A stretch of 53,954 nt of DNA from a bacterium (GTDB lineage Bacteria > Verrucomicrobiota > Verrucomicrobiia > Limisphaerales > J093): the NCBI GenBank assembly GCA_021780105.1, contig JAJXZJ010000073.1:1-53954 (forward strand), read 5' to 3'. The notes beneath the pieces were generated by a model. That model ran no database searches and was not told where the DNA came from. It was given only the letters and a program-made list of their open reading frames with translations. Of the stretch, positions 22,319 through 31,695 are shown one piece after another. The position numbers and the translations under genes are program-made. The number at the start of each line of letters is the position of its first letter. The stretch's first letter is position 1.

Positions 22319-22461
22319 GGCTTTCCTTTCTCTTCCGCGAAACCTCGATCGAGGTGAGTGCCGGGAATGTCCACCCCGCCCCGGCGGATTGCAAGTGACG
22401 AGCGGCAACCGATTTTCCGCGTGCGTCGGAGTCAGGTGGCCCGTATCGTGGCGCCGCGTTT

Positions 22462-23676
22462 ATGGCTGTCATCAAACCCTTTGCCGCGCTGCGGCCCGCG
22501 CCGGCGCTCGCCCGCCAAATCTGTGAACTGCCCTACGACGTGATGTCGTCGGACGAGGCGCGGCAGATTGCCGCCGGCAATCCGCTCAGTTTCCTGCACG
22601 TAAGCAAGCCAGAGATTGACCTGCCGGCCGGCACCGATCCGTATGCGCCGGCGGTTTATGCGAAAGGGCGGGAAAACTTTGACCGGCTCATTGCCGAGAG
22701 CGCCCTGCGTCCGGACCCCGCGCCGGCGTTTTACCTTTACCGGCAGGTGATGGGCAGCCACGCGCAAAGCGGCCTCGTGGCCGCGGCGAGTTGCGAGGAA
22801 TATCTCCGCGGGGACATCCGCAAACACGAACTGACCCGGCCCGACAAGGAAGACGACCGCGTCCGCCACATCGAGGCCCTCAACGCCCAGACCGGCCCGG
22901 CATTCCTGACCTACCCTGCGGTGCGTGCGCTCGATGACTTCTTTGCCGGACGCACCGCCGGCGCGCCCGCCGTGGATTTTACGGCCGCCGACGGCGTGCG
23001 GCACACGGCGTGGACGATCGGTGACGCGGCGGGGATCGAATTCGTGGCGGCGCAGTTCGGTCGCATTCCGCGGCTCTACATCGCGGACGGGCACCATCGC
23101 AGCGCCGCGGCGGGACGCGTTTTCAAGTCGCGCAACGGTGCGGGTCACAGCGCGCAGTTCCTGGCGGTGATTTTCCCGCACAACCAGATGCAAATCCTGC
23201 CCTACAACCGCGTGCTGAAGGACCTGAACGGGCTTTCGTCGGCGCAGTTGCTGGAGAAGCTTAACACGGTTTTCACGATCAAGGCCGGCGGCAGCGGCAC
23301 GGTGGCGCGGAAGCACGAACTGGGGCTTTACCTTGCCGGCGCCTGGCACGCGCTGGCGTTCCGGCCGGAACGCGTCGCCGCGGGCGATGTGGCGGAGCGG
23401 CTCGATGTGACGCTGCTGCAGCGGCTGGTGCTTGAACCGATGTTCGGCATTGAAGATCCGCGCACGAGCAAGCGCATCAACTTCGTCGGCGGCATCCGCG
23501 GCACGGCGGAACTGGAGAAGCTGGTGAACGGCGGCGGCTACGCCTGCGCGTTCAGCATGTTTCCGACGGGCATCGCCGATTTGATGGCGATTGCCGACGC
23601 CGGCGGCATCATGCCACCCAAGAGCACCTGGTTTGAGCCAAAGCTTCGCGACGCGATGTTCTGCCACCTGCTCTGA
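22462..23676 (+). CDS. DUF1015 family protein
   Basis: 404 residues, the usual size. Family hallmarks are the N-terminal IKPFAALRP, PYDVMSSDEA, NPLSFLHVSKPE, an HELTRPDKEDDR segment, LYIADGHHRSAAA and HNQMQILPYNRV. DUF1015 proteins are cytoplasmic and conserved in Verrucomicrobia, Bacteroidetes and Clostridia, with no established reaction. The ADGHHR motif could mark an active site. No operon partner is apparent. Confidence 0.9.
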   Translation: MAVIKPFAALRPAPALARQICELPYDVMSSDEARQIAAGNPLSFLHVSKPEIDLPAGTDPYAPAVYAKGRENFDRLIAESALRPDPAPAFYLYRQVMGSHAQSGLVAAASCEEYLRGDIRKHELTRPDKEDDRVRHIEALNAQTGPAFLTYPAVRALDDFFAGRTAGAPAVDFTAADGVRHTAWTIGDAAGIEFVAAQFGRIPRLYIADGHHRSAAAGRVFKSRNGAGHSAQFLAVIFPHNQMQILPYNRVLKDLNGLSSAQLLEKLNTVFTIKAGGSGTVARKHELGLYLAGAWHALAFRPERVAAGDVAERLDVTLLQRLVLEPMFGIEDPRTSKRINFVGGIRGTAELEKLVNGGGYACAFSMFPTGIADLMAIADAGGIMPPKSTWFEPKLRDAMFCHLL

Positions 23677-23691
23677 CCGCGGCCGGCCGGC

Positions 23692-24117
23692 TCAAAACCA
23701 GTGCTTCTGGTTCTCGACGTAGGTTTTCACGAATTCCTCGTCGGACTTCGTCAGGTAAATGATGCCCTCGATGATGCCGATCAAAGCCATGACCGGCGCG
23801 CCAATGCCGCACGTCAGCACGGTGACCAGCAGCATGATCAAACCGGGCGTGGTGTAGCCGAGGATGAATTTGTGGATGCCGAGGGAGCCGAGCAGAATGC
23901 CGCAAATGCCCGCCGCAATCTTGTTGCCGGCCTGGGCCTTGAACGCGGCCGCGGGTTGGGCCAGCGCGACGCCGCAGCTCGTGCAGACGGCCGCGCCGGG
24001 CGCGGTGGGCCTGCCGCAATTCTGGCAGAACGCGCCGCCGTTGCGCGGGCTCACGCCGCATTTGGTGCAGGCAATCGCCTTGTCATCCAGTTGAGTGCCG
24101 CAGTTTCGACAGAACAT
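23692..24117 (-). CDS. Double zinc-ribbon TM2-domain membrane protein
   Basis: 141 residues from ATG 24117. Two short zinc ribbons (CRNCGTQLDDKAIACTKCG at residues 3-21 and CQNCGRPTAPGAAVCTSCG at about 30-48) are joined by a linker to a TM2 domain: two hydrophobic helices with GSLGIHKFILGYTTPG between them, a GxHxFxxG-like TM2 signature. A short helical tail follows. TM2 proteins have no firm function in bacteria. It converges with the DUF1015 gene, 15 nt between stops. Confidence 0.87.
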   Translation of the reverse strand: MFCRNCGTQLDDKAIACTKCGVSPRNGGAFCQNCGRPTAPGAAVCTSCGVALAQPAAAFKAQAGNKIAAGICGILLGSLGIHKFILGYTTPGLIMLLVTVLTCGIGAPVMALIGIIEGIIYLTKSDEEFVKTYVENQKHWF

Positions 24118-24356
24118 GATTGGCCTTGGGTTGCTGGTTGTCGTTGAAATGCGACAAGGTGGCGGATTTTGGCGGCGCTGGCGAGTTTTTTTGGCGGCCG
24201 GCCCGGGGACGATCGCCAGTCCGCCGGGGCGCTGGCCACGACGTTCCGGCAACGAGCCACCCGTCGTCTCCCGGCGCGGAGCATGATTGATAACCGGGGC
24301 GAATTCGCTTGCGAAAACAAATCACTTCCCTACAGTGGCGACCTCACCTTGAGGTT

Positions 24357-27300
24357 ATGTGGACCCCTGCGAGGACCGCGAGTGGTAGCTTCTGTTCCCG
24401 GCGGCTTCGAGTCGGGACGGCGATCTGCTTCACCCTGGGGCTGGCGTGGACCGTCCCAGCGGACCGGGGAAGCGGTTTTTCCACCAACGCCGGCGATTAC
24501 GCCATCGAGAACTGGCAAGTGGAACAGGGGCTGCCGCAAATTTCCGTCACGTCCATCGCCCAAACGCCCGACGGCTACCTGTGGCTGGGCACGTTCAATG
24601 GCCTGGTGCGGTTCGATGGCGCGCGTTTCACGGTTTTTAACGAGGCCAACACGCCGGCCCTGGGCAGCAGCGGCATTCTCCGTTTGATCACCGATCACGA
24701 GGGCGGGTTGTGGATCATGATGGAAGGGGGCGGGCTGGCGCGCCTGGCCGGGGGGCAATTCACGGCGTTCGGGTCGGAAAGCGGTTTGCCCGCGGGTGGC
24801 GCCGTGGCATTGGTGCAGGATTCGGAGGACCGCTTGCTGGTGGTGGACCGGGACGGCGGGCTGCATCGGATCGAGAACGGCCGGCTGCGGCGACCCGCGC
24901 CCGAGGCAACCCGCGTTGGCGCCGAACGGGCTTTGCTGCTGGCCCCGTCGGAGCCGTGTTTCGTCAACAAACAAGGGAAGGCCATCAACTCCAGCCAGGC
25001 ACCGTTGCGTCTGCCCACGGCCGGCGGGAGTCCTCAGCCATCCGTCGAACTGACGGTCGCTTGCGCGACGCGCCGCCGGGAGGGCGGATTCTGGCTGGCC
25101 GCCGCGCCGGGCGTTTACCGGATCGAAAACGGCTGTTTGCAGGCGCCAGCCGCGCCCTTTCCGCAGCCGGCGAGGGGACTGGTCGCGATGACCGAAGACC
25201 ACGACGGCAATCTCTGGATTGGCACCTGGGCTGACGGTTTGTTCCGCCGGGACCGGGCCGGCCGCTGGCAGCGGTTCCGCGCGGGCGCCGGTCTGGCGGA
25301 GAATGACGTGTCGGCCCTTTTCGTGGATCGTGAAAACAATGTCTGGGTGGGGACCGGCAGCGGGGGGCTGCATCGGTTCAAGCCCGGGCGCTTCCGAACC
25401 TATGACACGCGCGACGGTCTGGCTGGAAACAATGTCATGTCCGTGAGCGAAGACCGTCGGGGGCGCGTGTGGATCGGCATCAACGGTGGCGGCTTGAACT
25501 GCTGGGAGAAGGGACGGTTCGCACCGGTGACAGACCCCGCCGAATTGCGTCAGCATCCGCTGGTTTACTCCGTGCTGGCCGATCGCCAGGACGCGGTGTG
25601 GGTGGGGATTTACGGTTTGATCGCCCTGCGGCTTCACGGGAGCAGGGTGACGTCGTATGACATCGGAGACGGCAGATCGGATACGATGACCCCGCGGGCG
25701 ATTTTCGAGGATCGCGCCGGAGCGATCTGGCTGGGGTGTGATCGCGGTCTCCTGCGCTACGACGCCGGCCGCTTCACGCGCTACACCCGGCCGGACGGCC
25801 TGGCGCACGACGAAGTGCGCGCCCTGGCGCAAGACCGGAGCGGCACGATTTACATCGGCACGTTCGGCGGCGGTTTGAACTGTTTTCAGGCCGGTCGTTT
25901 TAGCGGTTATACGCGGCGGGATGGACTCCCCGACAACCACGTCACGGCGCTCTGGGTGGACCGCGACGACACACTCTGGATCGGCACGGTCAACGGCGGG
26001 TTGAGCCGGTTTCAGCGGGGCCGGTTTGCCACGATCACCACGCGGGACGGATTGCCCTCCAACACCATCGGCACCCTGCTGGAAGATGACGCCGGCCATC
26101 TCTGGGTGGGCGCGAATCGGGGGATTATTCGCGTGAGCCGCCGGGAGTTGAACGATTACCTGGACGGCCGGCAACACACGCTTACCTGCCGCGTGTTCAA
26201 TCACTCGGACGGCTTGAACAGCATTGACTGCAGCGGGCGCGGGCAACCGGCTTCCTGGAAAACGCGCGATGGCCGGCTCTGGTTCGCCACCGTGAAGGGA
26301 GTGGCGGTGGTGGACCCGAACCACCTGCCGGTCAATTTCCTTCCCCCGCCGGTCGTGATCGAGGAGGTCCGCGTGGATGAGGTTTTGCTGGCCGGCAACA
26401 TCGGTAACGCGCGGTCGGGGACCCTCGTTCCCCGATCCGTGGCGGCACCCCCCGGCCGCCGGCCGGCGGGCATCGTCCGCACCGCGGGCACGCTGCGTCC
26501 TGCCGGCACAGGCGGGCCGCGAACGGAAAACCTCGTGGTTTCTCCGGGCGACCATCGTCTCGAATTCCTTTTCACCGGCTTGAGCCTGGTGGCGCCGGAA
26601 AAAGTCCGGTTCCGGTATCGGTTGAGCCATTGGGAGGAGAATTGGATCGAAGCCGGTCCGCAGCGCAGCGCCTCCTATAATCACGTCCCGCCGGGGACCT
26701 ACCGCTTCGAGGTCACGGCCTGCAACAACGACGGCGTGTGGAATGAGGCGGGTGCCAGCGTCGGCCTCGTCGTGTTGCCGCCGTGGTGGATGACGTGGTG
26801 GTTTCGCGGCCTGATGGGGCTGGGCGTCGCCGGCCTGGTGTTCGGCTGGTATGAACGGCGCCTCTACCGACTACGGCACGAGCACCAGGCGCAGGAGAGC
26901 TTCTCGCGCCGGTTGATCGCCTCCCAGGAGCATGAACGCCAGCGCCTGGCGGGCGAATTGCACGACGGGATGGGGCAGGACCTGTTGGTCATCGCCGGCC
27001 AGGCGCAGTTGAGCTTGTCCCAGGAGACGAACCCGCCGGGCACGGCGGCCCGGCTGAAAGACATTGCCGAGACCGCGAGGAAAGCCCTGCAGCAGGCCCG
27101 GCGCATGGCGCACAACCTGCGTCCCGGGCTGGTCGAGGAGTTGGGGTTCACGAAGGCGGTCCAGGCCACCGTGGACAAGGCGGCGCAGGCGTCCGGTCTT
27201 TCCTTGGCCGCCAATCTGACCGAAGTGGATGGCCTGCTGCCGGCGGAATTCGAGGTGAACTTGTTTCGTATCATCCAGGAGGCCCTGAATAACGTCCTCA

Positions 27301-27560
27301 AACATGCGTGCGCGTCGGCGGCCAAAGTCACCCTGACGAGGGAGCCGGCCGGCCTTCGCCTGACCGTGGAGGACAATGGCCGCGGTTTTGATCCCGGCCA
27401 ACTGGAGTCCGCGCCGCCGGACCAGCGGGGCTTTGGTCTGCGCCAGATCGCCGAGCGCGCGAAAATGATGGGCGGACGGGTGGAAATCCTTTCCCGGCCC
27501 GGCCAGGGTGCGCGGCTGACCGTGGACGTGCCGTTGACGGGCTTGCCGGGCCGCGATTGA
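24357..27560 (+). CDS. Propeller-type sensor histidine kinase (Reg_prop, Y_Y_Y, HisKA_3, HATPase)
   Basis: 1067 residues from ATG 24357; the frame opens at TTG 24309. After a signal-like hydrophobic stretch, repeats of the form DGYLWLGTFNGLVRFDG, DRENNVWVGTGSGGLHRF and DRDDTLWIGTVNGGLSRF build two periplasmic propellers (about 45-650). A Pro/Gly/Arg-rich linker precedes a Y_Y_Y domain (RFRYRLSHWEENW). One transmembrane helix (FRGLMGLGVAGLVFGWY) leads to a NarX-type phosphoacceptor motif, ERQRLAGELHDGMGQDLL, with the His near residue 869, and an HATPase with VEDNGRGFD and GFGLRQIAERA. It senses an extracytoplasmic signal and phosphorylates the adjacent NarL-type regulator, whose ATG lies 18 nt past the stop. 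Confidence 0.92.
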   Translation: MWTPARTASGSFCSRRLRVGTAICFTLGLAWTVPADRGSGFSTNAGDYAIENWQVEQGLPQISVTSIAQTPDGYLWLGTFNGLVRFDGARFTVFNEANTPALGSSGILRLITDHEGGLWIMMEGGGLARLAGGQFTAFGSESGLPAGGAVALVQDSEDRLLVVDRDGGLHRIENGRLRRPAPEATRVGAERALLLAPSEPCFVNKQGKAINSSQAPLRLPTAGGSPQPSVELTVACATRRREGGFWLAAAPGVYRIENGCLQAPAAPFPQPARGLVAMTEDHDGNLWIGTWADGLFRRDRAGRWQRFRAGAGLAENDVSALFVDRENNVWVGTGSGGLHRFKPGRFRTYDTRDGLAGNNVMSVSEDRRGRVWIGINGGGLNCWEKGRFAPVTDPAELRQHPLVYSVLADRQDAVWVGIYGLIALRLHGSRVTSYDIGDGRSDTMTPRAIFEDRAGAIWLGCDRGLLRYDAGRFTRYTRPDGLAHDEVRALAQDRSGTIYIGTFGGGLNCFQAGRFSGYTRRDGLPDNHVTALWVDRDDTLWIGTVNGGLSRFQRGRFATITTRDGLPSNTIGTLLEDDAGHLWVGANRGIIRVSRRELNDYLDGRQHTLTCRVFNHSDGLNSIDCSGRGQPASWKTRDGRLWFATVKGVAVVDPNHLPVNFLPPPVVIEEVRVDEVLLAGNIGNARSGTLVPRSVAAPPGRRPAGIVRTAGTLRPAGTGGPRTENLVVSPGDHRLEFLFTGLSLVAPEKVRFRYRLSHWEENWIEAGPQRSASYNHVPPGTYRFEVTACNNDGVWNEAGASVGLVVLPPWWMTWWFRGLMGLGVAGLVFGWYERRLYRLRHEHQAQESFSRRLIASQEHERQRLAGELHDGMGQDLLVIAGQAQLSLSQETNPPGTAARLKDIAETARKALQQARRMAHNLRPGLVEELGFTKAVQATVDKAAQASGLSLAANLTEVDGLLPAEFEVNLFRIIQEALNNVLKHACASAAKVTLTREPAGLRLTVEDNGRGFDPGQLESAPPDQRGFGLRQIAERAKMMGGRVEILSRPGQGARLTVDVPLTGLPGRD

Positions 27561-27577
27561 TCCTCCAGATTCGCAAC

Positions 27578-28237
27578 ATGCGTCCACCCCATCCGCTGAC
27601 CGTTCTGATCGCCGATGACCACCCCATCTTCCGCCGGGGCTTGTGCGGCATTCTCGCCGGCGACGCCACGCTGCGCCTGGTCGGCGAGGCGACCGACGGC
27701 GAGCAAGCCTGGCGGATGATCCAAGAACTGCAACCGGCGGTGGCGGTGTTGGACATCCACATGCCCAAGCGCAGTGGACTCCAACTGGCCCGCCTGGTGT
27801 CCCAGCAGCGCCTGCCGGTCGAGTTGATCATCCTCACGATGGACACCGAGGAGGCCCTGCTGAACGAAGCCTTGAACCTGGGCGTCAAGGGCTATCTGCT
27901 CAAGGAAAGCGCAATCAGTGATTTGCTCCAGGCCATTCATCGCGTGGCCGCCGGCGATTGCTACATCAGCTCCGGCCTCTCAGGAGCGCTGGTGCGCCGC
28001 AACGCCACGCGGGAGGTCCTGCGGGCGCAGAAGCCCGGCCTGGAACGGCTCAGCCCCACGGAACGGCAGATTCTCAAACTGATCGCCGAAGACCGCACCA
28101 GCAAGGAGATTGCCGACCATCTCCAGTGCAGTATTCGCACGGTGGAAACGCACCGCCAGAACATCTCGCAGAAACTGGAGTTGAGCGGCAGCCACAGCCT
28201 CCTGCGCTTCGCATTCGATCACAAGGCGCAATTGTAG
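27578..28237 (+). CDS. NarL/FixJ-type response regulator
   Basis: 219 residues from ATG 27578 (TTG 27557 would overlap the kinase stop). The receiver has the acidic pocket IADDHP, phosphoacceptor Asp59 in VLDIHMP, the T/S switch in ILTMDT and Lys in YLLKESA. A LuxR-type helix-turn-helix closes the protein (LSPTERQILKLIAEDRTSKEIA...VETHRQNISQKL). It is the evident partner of the HisKA_3 kinase upstream. Target promoters are not shown; the palindromic element at 32463 and 33778 is a possible site (inference). Confidence 0.93.
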   Translation: MRPPHPLTVLIADDHPIFRRGLCGILAGDATLRLVGEATDGEQAWRMIQELQPAVAVLDIHMPKRSGLQLARLVSQQRLPVELIILTMDTEEALLNEALNLGVKGYLLKESAISDLLQAIHRVAAGDCYISSGLSGALVRRNATREVLRAQKPGLERLSPTERQILKLIAEDRTSKEIADHLQCSIRTVETHRQNISQKLELSGSHSLLRFAFDHKAQL

Positions 28238-28606
28238 TTCCGCATCCCGCCTCCGGAGGGCGGTTGCTGTTGACTCGCGTCCACCGCCAATCCGCCGCTC
28301 TGCGGCCGCGGTTGTCGGCTGCACCGCCTACGTGTTGACACGGATTCCACTGTCCGCCGTTTTGTGGCATAAATCAGCCAATTCGCATGAGAGGTTCCTT
28401 CGCTGCCCGCGGCGACACGTGGCCGGGCCAAAGGCTCCGGCAGTCGCCAGGAGCCGCGCTCCGGCCATGCGCCTCCGGCGGGGGCGGCGAACAAAACCAC
28501 CATGCTTGCACTCGGCGTTCCCGCCCCTCCCGACGGCTCCGGGCGGTGGCACCTCTAAAAATGGAGCGGCCAAGCAACCAAAATCAAAAGCAGGAAAGGA
28601 AGAAAA
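28238..28606 (+). other. 369-nt intergenic region with candidate promoter and structured leader
   Basis: Contains a weak hairpin at 28246-28262 (CCGCC...GGCGG) after the regulator stop. TTGACA lies at 28335-28340, preceded by CCTACGTGTT, which matches the start of the element at 33778. A large potential stem closes GGCGAC (28411-28416) with GTCGCC (28443-28448) around an inner GC-rich hairpin. A purine-rich ribosome-binding site (AGGAAAGGAAG) lies just before the next ATG. No convincing ORF is seen here. Promoter and leader are tentative. Confidence 0.4.
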
Positions 28607-30463
28607 ATGAAACGGAACAGAATAACCCTGATGGCGACCATCGCCGTGGCGGCGGTCCTGTCAGTCATTACCACGCGGCCCTGCGCCGCGCAGCTCACCC
28701 CGACGGATCTGAATCCCCCGGGTGCGTATTATAGCCGGGCCTACTGCATCAATGCCTCGGGACAGACCGCAGGCTTCGCCGGCTACCTCGTGTATGACGA
28801 GAGCGGCAACTTCGTGGACTGGTACGGGCGCGCGGTCCTCTGGGACAGCGCCGGCAACATGACCACTCTGGACCCGGACGGGGTCTTCGGTAACACGGAA
28901 GCCCAGGCCATGAACGACAACGGGCAGGTGACCGGCACCTGGGGAAACGCCACCGGTTCCGGTGCGTTCATCTGGGATAGTGTTCATGGAATGCGGGACA
29001 TCGGTGCGCTCTCGTATAACGGCGTCAACGATTGGTCGATCTACCCCACCGCCATCAACGCGAGCGGATGGGTCATCGGCAGTAGCGTGTACTCTCCTGG
29101 CGGCGGGTGGACTTACGGGCGCACCTGGATCTACCGGGACGGCACGCTGGAGCAGGTCATAGACGCCGCGGGCCACCGCATTGCGGGACTCGCGATCAAC
29201 GACGCCGGGCAGGTAACGGGTCAACAGAATGATCCCCCTGCCGACGGTGACTACTATCCAGCGGTGATCTGGGAGAAGCCTGTCGGCGCCAGCAGTCCTA
29301 CGGTCACCATTCTGACGCCGGGCGCTAACTTCCAAGGTGTGGCCATCAATGCCAGCGGGCAGGTGGCGATCTGGAACGGCTGGTGGGATGACATCAAGAT
29401 CTGGCAACCCGATGGCACCCGCAACGCCGATGGCACGCTGGGCGGCACCCTGACATCACTTGGGATTACAACCCATTATCCGTCAGCAATGGTCCGCGCC
29501 GTGGACATTGACGACTCCGGCCGGATTTACGGCACCGCCGAGTACGGGTCTTCAGACCCAGCAGAAACTTGGAGCAAGATGTGGGCCTGGCAGAATGGCG
29601 CCATTACCGACATGGCCTCGCCCGGCGGCCTCAATAACACCAGCGGCTGCCTGCACGCCAACAACAATGGCCAGTTTGCTGGCAGCTACATGGTGCCCGG
29701 CTCTTCGGGGGATCCTTGGGACTTTGGATTCAACGGCTTCATCTGGAACGTCAGCCTGAACACGCTGGACGATCTGCCGGGGCTAGGAAGTAGCTCGTTC
29801 ATCCAGGGGATCAACGATAGCGGGCAGATGGCGGGTTTTGGCGACACCAGCGATGGGGACGAGCACGCCTGCGCGTGGGGGCTGTCGGTACCGGTCAACC
29901 AACCTCCCACCCTGACGGTGCCTTCCGCCCCGCTCACCGGGGTTGTTGGGTCTCCGGTGACCTTCACGGCGACGGCGACTGATCCGGACAACGATGCGCT
30001 CACCTTCGGCCTGGGTGCCAACGCGCCGGCCGGGGCCAGCATCGATTCGCAGTCTGGCGCCTTCACGTGGACGCCGGCGTCCGCCGGCACGTACACCTTG
30101 GACGTGACCGTCACCGACGCTGGAGGATTATCCGACACCAAGCCGGTGACGGTGGACGTGTCGGCCATGGTTTTGTCGGGCGTAACCCTGACGGCCCGCA
30201 ATGCCAAAACGATCACCGTCACGGTGATGATCAGCAATCCCAACGCGACCACGGCCTACAACGTGACCGTGACCGCCGCCAGCCTGGGCGGCTTGAACAC
30301 GACCGTCTCGCTGCCGCTGGTCTATGGCGCGATCAAGCCGGGGGCGAGCAAGAAATGCACGCTCCAGTTCAAGAACGTGCCCTCGGGTGAGCAGACCCTC
30401 ACGGTGAACGGCACCAGTTCGCTGGGTGATTTCTTCACCTCTCAGACGGTTACGGTGCCCTAA
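28607..30463 (+). CDS. Secreted HAF-repeat protein with Ig-like (He_PIG) domain
   Basis: 618 residues with a signal peptide (RITLMATIAVAAVLSVITTRPCAA). Residues about 30-430 carry HAF-type repeats: AYCINASGQTAGF, AQAMNDNGQVTGTW, GLAINDAGQVTGQQ, GVAINASGQVAIW, IQGINDSGQMAGFG. A cadherin/He_PIG-like Ig domain at about 440-520 has FTATATDPDNDALTFGL and GTYTLDVTVTDAGGLSD. A C-terminal beta-sandwich of about 95 residues follows. HAF proteins are exported beta-propeller-like proteins without assigned activity. Strong AGGAAAGGAAG site upstream. Confidence 0.85.
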   Translation: MKRNRITLMATIAVAAVLSVITTRPCAAQLTPTDLNPPGAYYSRAYCINASGQTAGFAGYLVYDESGNFVDWYGRAVLWDSAGNMTTLDPDGVFGNTEAQAMNDNGQVTGTWGNATGSGAFIWDSVHGMRDIGALSYNGVNDWSIYPTAINASGWVIGSSVYSPGGGWTYGRTWIYRDGTLEQVIDAAGHRIAGLAINDAGQVTGQQNDPPADGDYYPAVIWEKPVGASSPTVTILTPGANFQGVAINASGQVAIWNGWWDDIKIWQPDGTRNADGTLGGTLTSLGITTHYPSAMVRAVDIDDSGRIYGTAEYGSSDPAETWSKMWAWQNGAITDMASPGGLNNTSGCLHANNNGQFAGSYMVPGSSGDPWDFGFNGFIWNVSLNTLDDLPGLGSSSFIQGINDSGQMAGFGDTSDGDEHACAWGLSVPVNQPPTLTVPSAPLTGVVGSPVTFTATATDPDNDALTFGLGANAPAGASIDSQSGAFTWTPASAGTYTLDVTVTDAGGLSDTKPVTVDVSAMVLSGVTLTARNAKTITVTVMISNPNATTAYNVTVTAASLGGLNTTVSLPLVYGAIKPGASKKCTLQFKNVPSGEQTLTVNGTSSLGDFFTSQTVTVP

Positions 30464-30472
30464 CAGCACTGG

Positions 30473-30769
30473 ATGACAGTCCTTGATCGTCGGTGGGCGG
30501 GCGCAGACCCGTTCGGCGCCCTCCCACGCCTGAAACCGCGAAGAAAGGCCGTGGAACCCAAAGCCCAAAACCGGCCGACAGGGGGATCCCAGTCGAATCC
30601 GGCCAAGCTGTCAACGACGGCGACCGTTGTCGTCGCGGGGATCCTCTTGCCAACGGCTGGCTCGGGCGCGCTGTCCGCGTATGCTTGTCGCGCGGCCAGC
30701 GCCTTCACCGCTTCCGGACAGGTCGCGGGCGAGTATGCCAATGCTTACGGGGCATCTTGCTGCCGTTGA
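30473..30769 (+). pseudogene. Possible remnant of a HAF-repeat protein N-terminus
   Basis: A 98-codon open frame whose second half reads like a signal segment (TTATVVVAGILLPTAGSGA) followed by FTASGQVAGEYANAYG, close to the HAF consensus seen in the complete gene just upstream. It ends at TGA 30769 after a single repeat. The first half has no recognisable content. It may be a truncated duplicate of the upstream HAF gene; chance similarity cannot be excluded on one repeat. It accounts for most of the 358-nt gap before the SDR gene. Confidence 0.35.
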
Positions 30770-30821
30770 ACTGGCAGCAAGGCATGATTTCCCGGCCGGA
30801 TACGGTTGTCCTGCCAAATCC

Positions 30822-31616
30822 ATGAACGCCAAACACGATCCCGCCATGCCGGACTACACCCACCGCATTACTCTCGCCAACCAACGGGCGCTCGTCACCG
30901 GTGCCTCCCGCGGGCTTGGCGCCGAGATCGCCGCCGTCTTCGCCGATGCCGGCGCCGACCTCGTCATCACCGGCCGCGACGCAGCCGGCTTGGAAGCCAC
31001 GCGGCGGGTGGTCGAGAAGAAAGGGCGCCGTTGCCTGTGTGTCGAGGCCGACCTGCGGACGGTTAAAGGACCCCGCTTTGCCGGACAGAAGGCCCTCGAG
31101 TTTTTCAGCGCGGTGGACATTCTGGTGAACAACGCCGGTGTCGTGTTCGTGGACGGCGTGCTGGACACTTCCCTCGACCACTGGGAGGAGACCCTGAACG
31201 TGAATCTGCGGGCGCCCTTGCTGCTCGCGCAAACCGTCGTTCCGAAGATGATCGAACAGCGTCGCGGGAAGGTGATCAACATCTCCTCGCTGGCGAGCGT
31301 GCTGGCTCCCGAAGGGCATGCGGCTTACTCCGCGTCCAAGGCCGGGCTGAATCTGCTCACGCAGGCCATGGCGGCGGAGTGGGCCCGTTTTAACATCCAG
31401 GCCAACGCCGTCGCGCCGACGGTGATTCTCACCGCCATGGGCCGGCAGGTCTGGGGGCAGCCGGGCAAGGGTGACCCGATGAAGGCCCGCATTCCTGCAC
31501 GCCGGTTTGGCGAGCCCATCGAGGTCGCGGACCTGGTGCTGTTCCTGGCGTCGCCCGCCGCGGATTTCATTTGCGGCCAGGTCATCCGCATGGACGGCGG
31601 ATTGTCGGCGGTCTGA
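30822..31616 (+). CDS. Short-chain dehydrogenase/reductase (FabG-like SDR)
   Basis: 264 residues from ATG 30822 (ATG 30846 is an alternative); the frame is open further upstream, but the extension has no family character. Classical SDR motifs: TGASRGLG (residues 26-33) for the dinucleotide, NNAG, catalytic Ser156 in NISS, Tyr169 and Lys173 in YSASK. The end, FICGQVIRMDGGLS, is also typical. The substrate is unknown; gluconate-5-dehydrogenase-like and FabG-like enzymes share this pattern. No clear operon with the broken gene that follows. Confidence 0.9.
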   Translation: MNAKHDPAMPDYTHRITLANQRALVTGASRGLGAEIAAVFADAGADLVITGRDAAGLEATRRVVEKKGRRCLCVEADLRTVKGPRFAGQKALEFFSAVDILVNNAGVVFVDGVLDTSLDHWEETLNVNLRAPLLLAQTVVPKMIEQRRGKVINISSLASVLAPEGHAAYSASKAGLNLLTQAMAAEWARFNIQANAVAPTVILTAMGRQVWGQPGKGDPMKARIPARRFGEPIEVADLVLFLASPAADFICGQVIRMDGGLSAV

Positions 31617-31695
31617 AGCCGTTCCTGCGTTAAATGACCCCTCTCATCAAAACGGATTTTCATCCCATCACACAAACAACGAACCGACTCAGATT

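Noticed and set aside
24330..26684. Minus-strand open frame of 784 codons opposite the sensor kinase
   Set aside because: The plus strand has clear propeller repeats and kinase motifs; the antisense frame shows only low-complexity His/Arg/Gln/Pro content.
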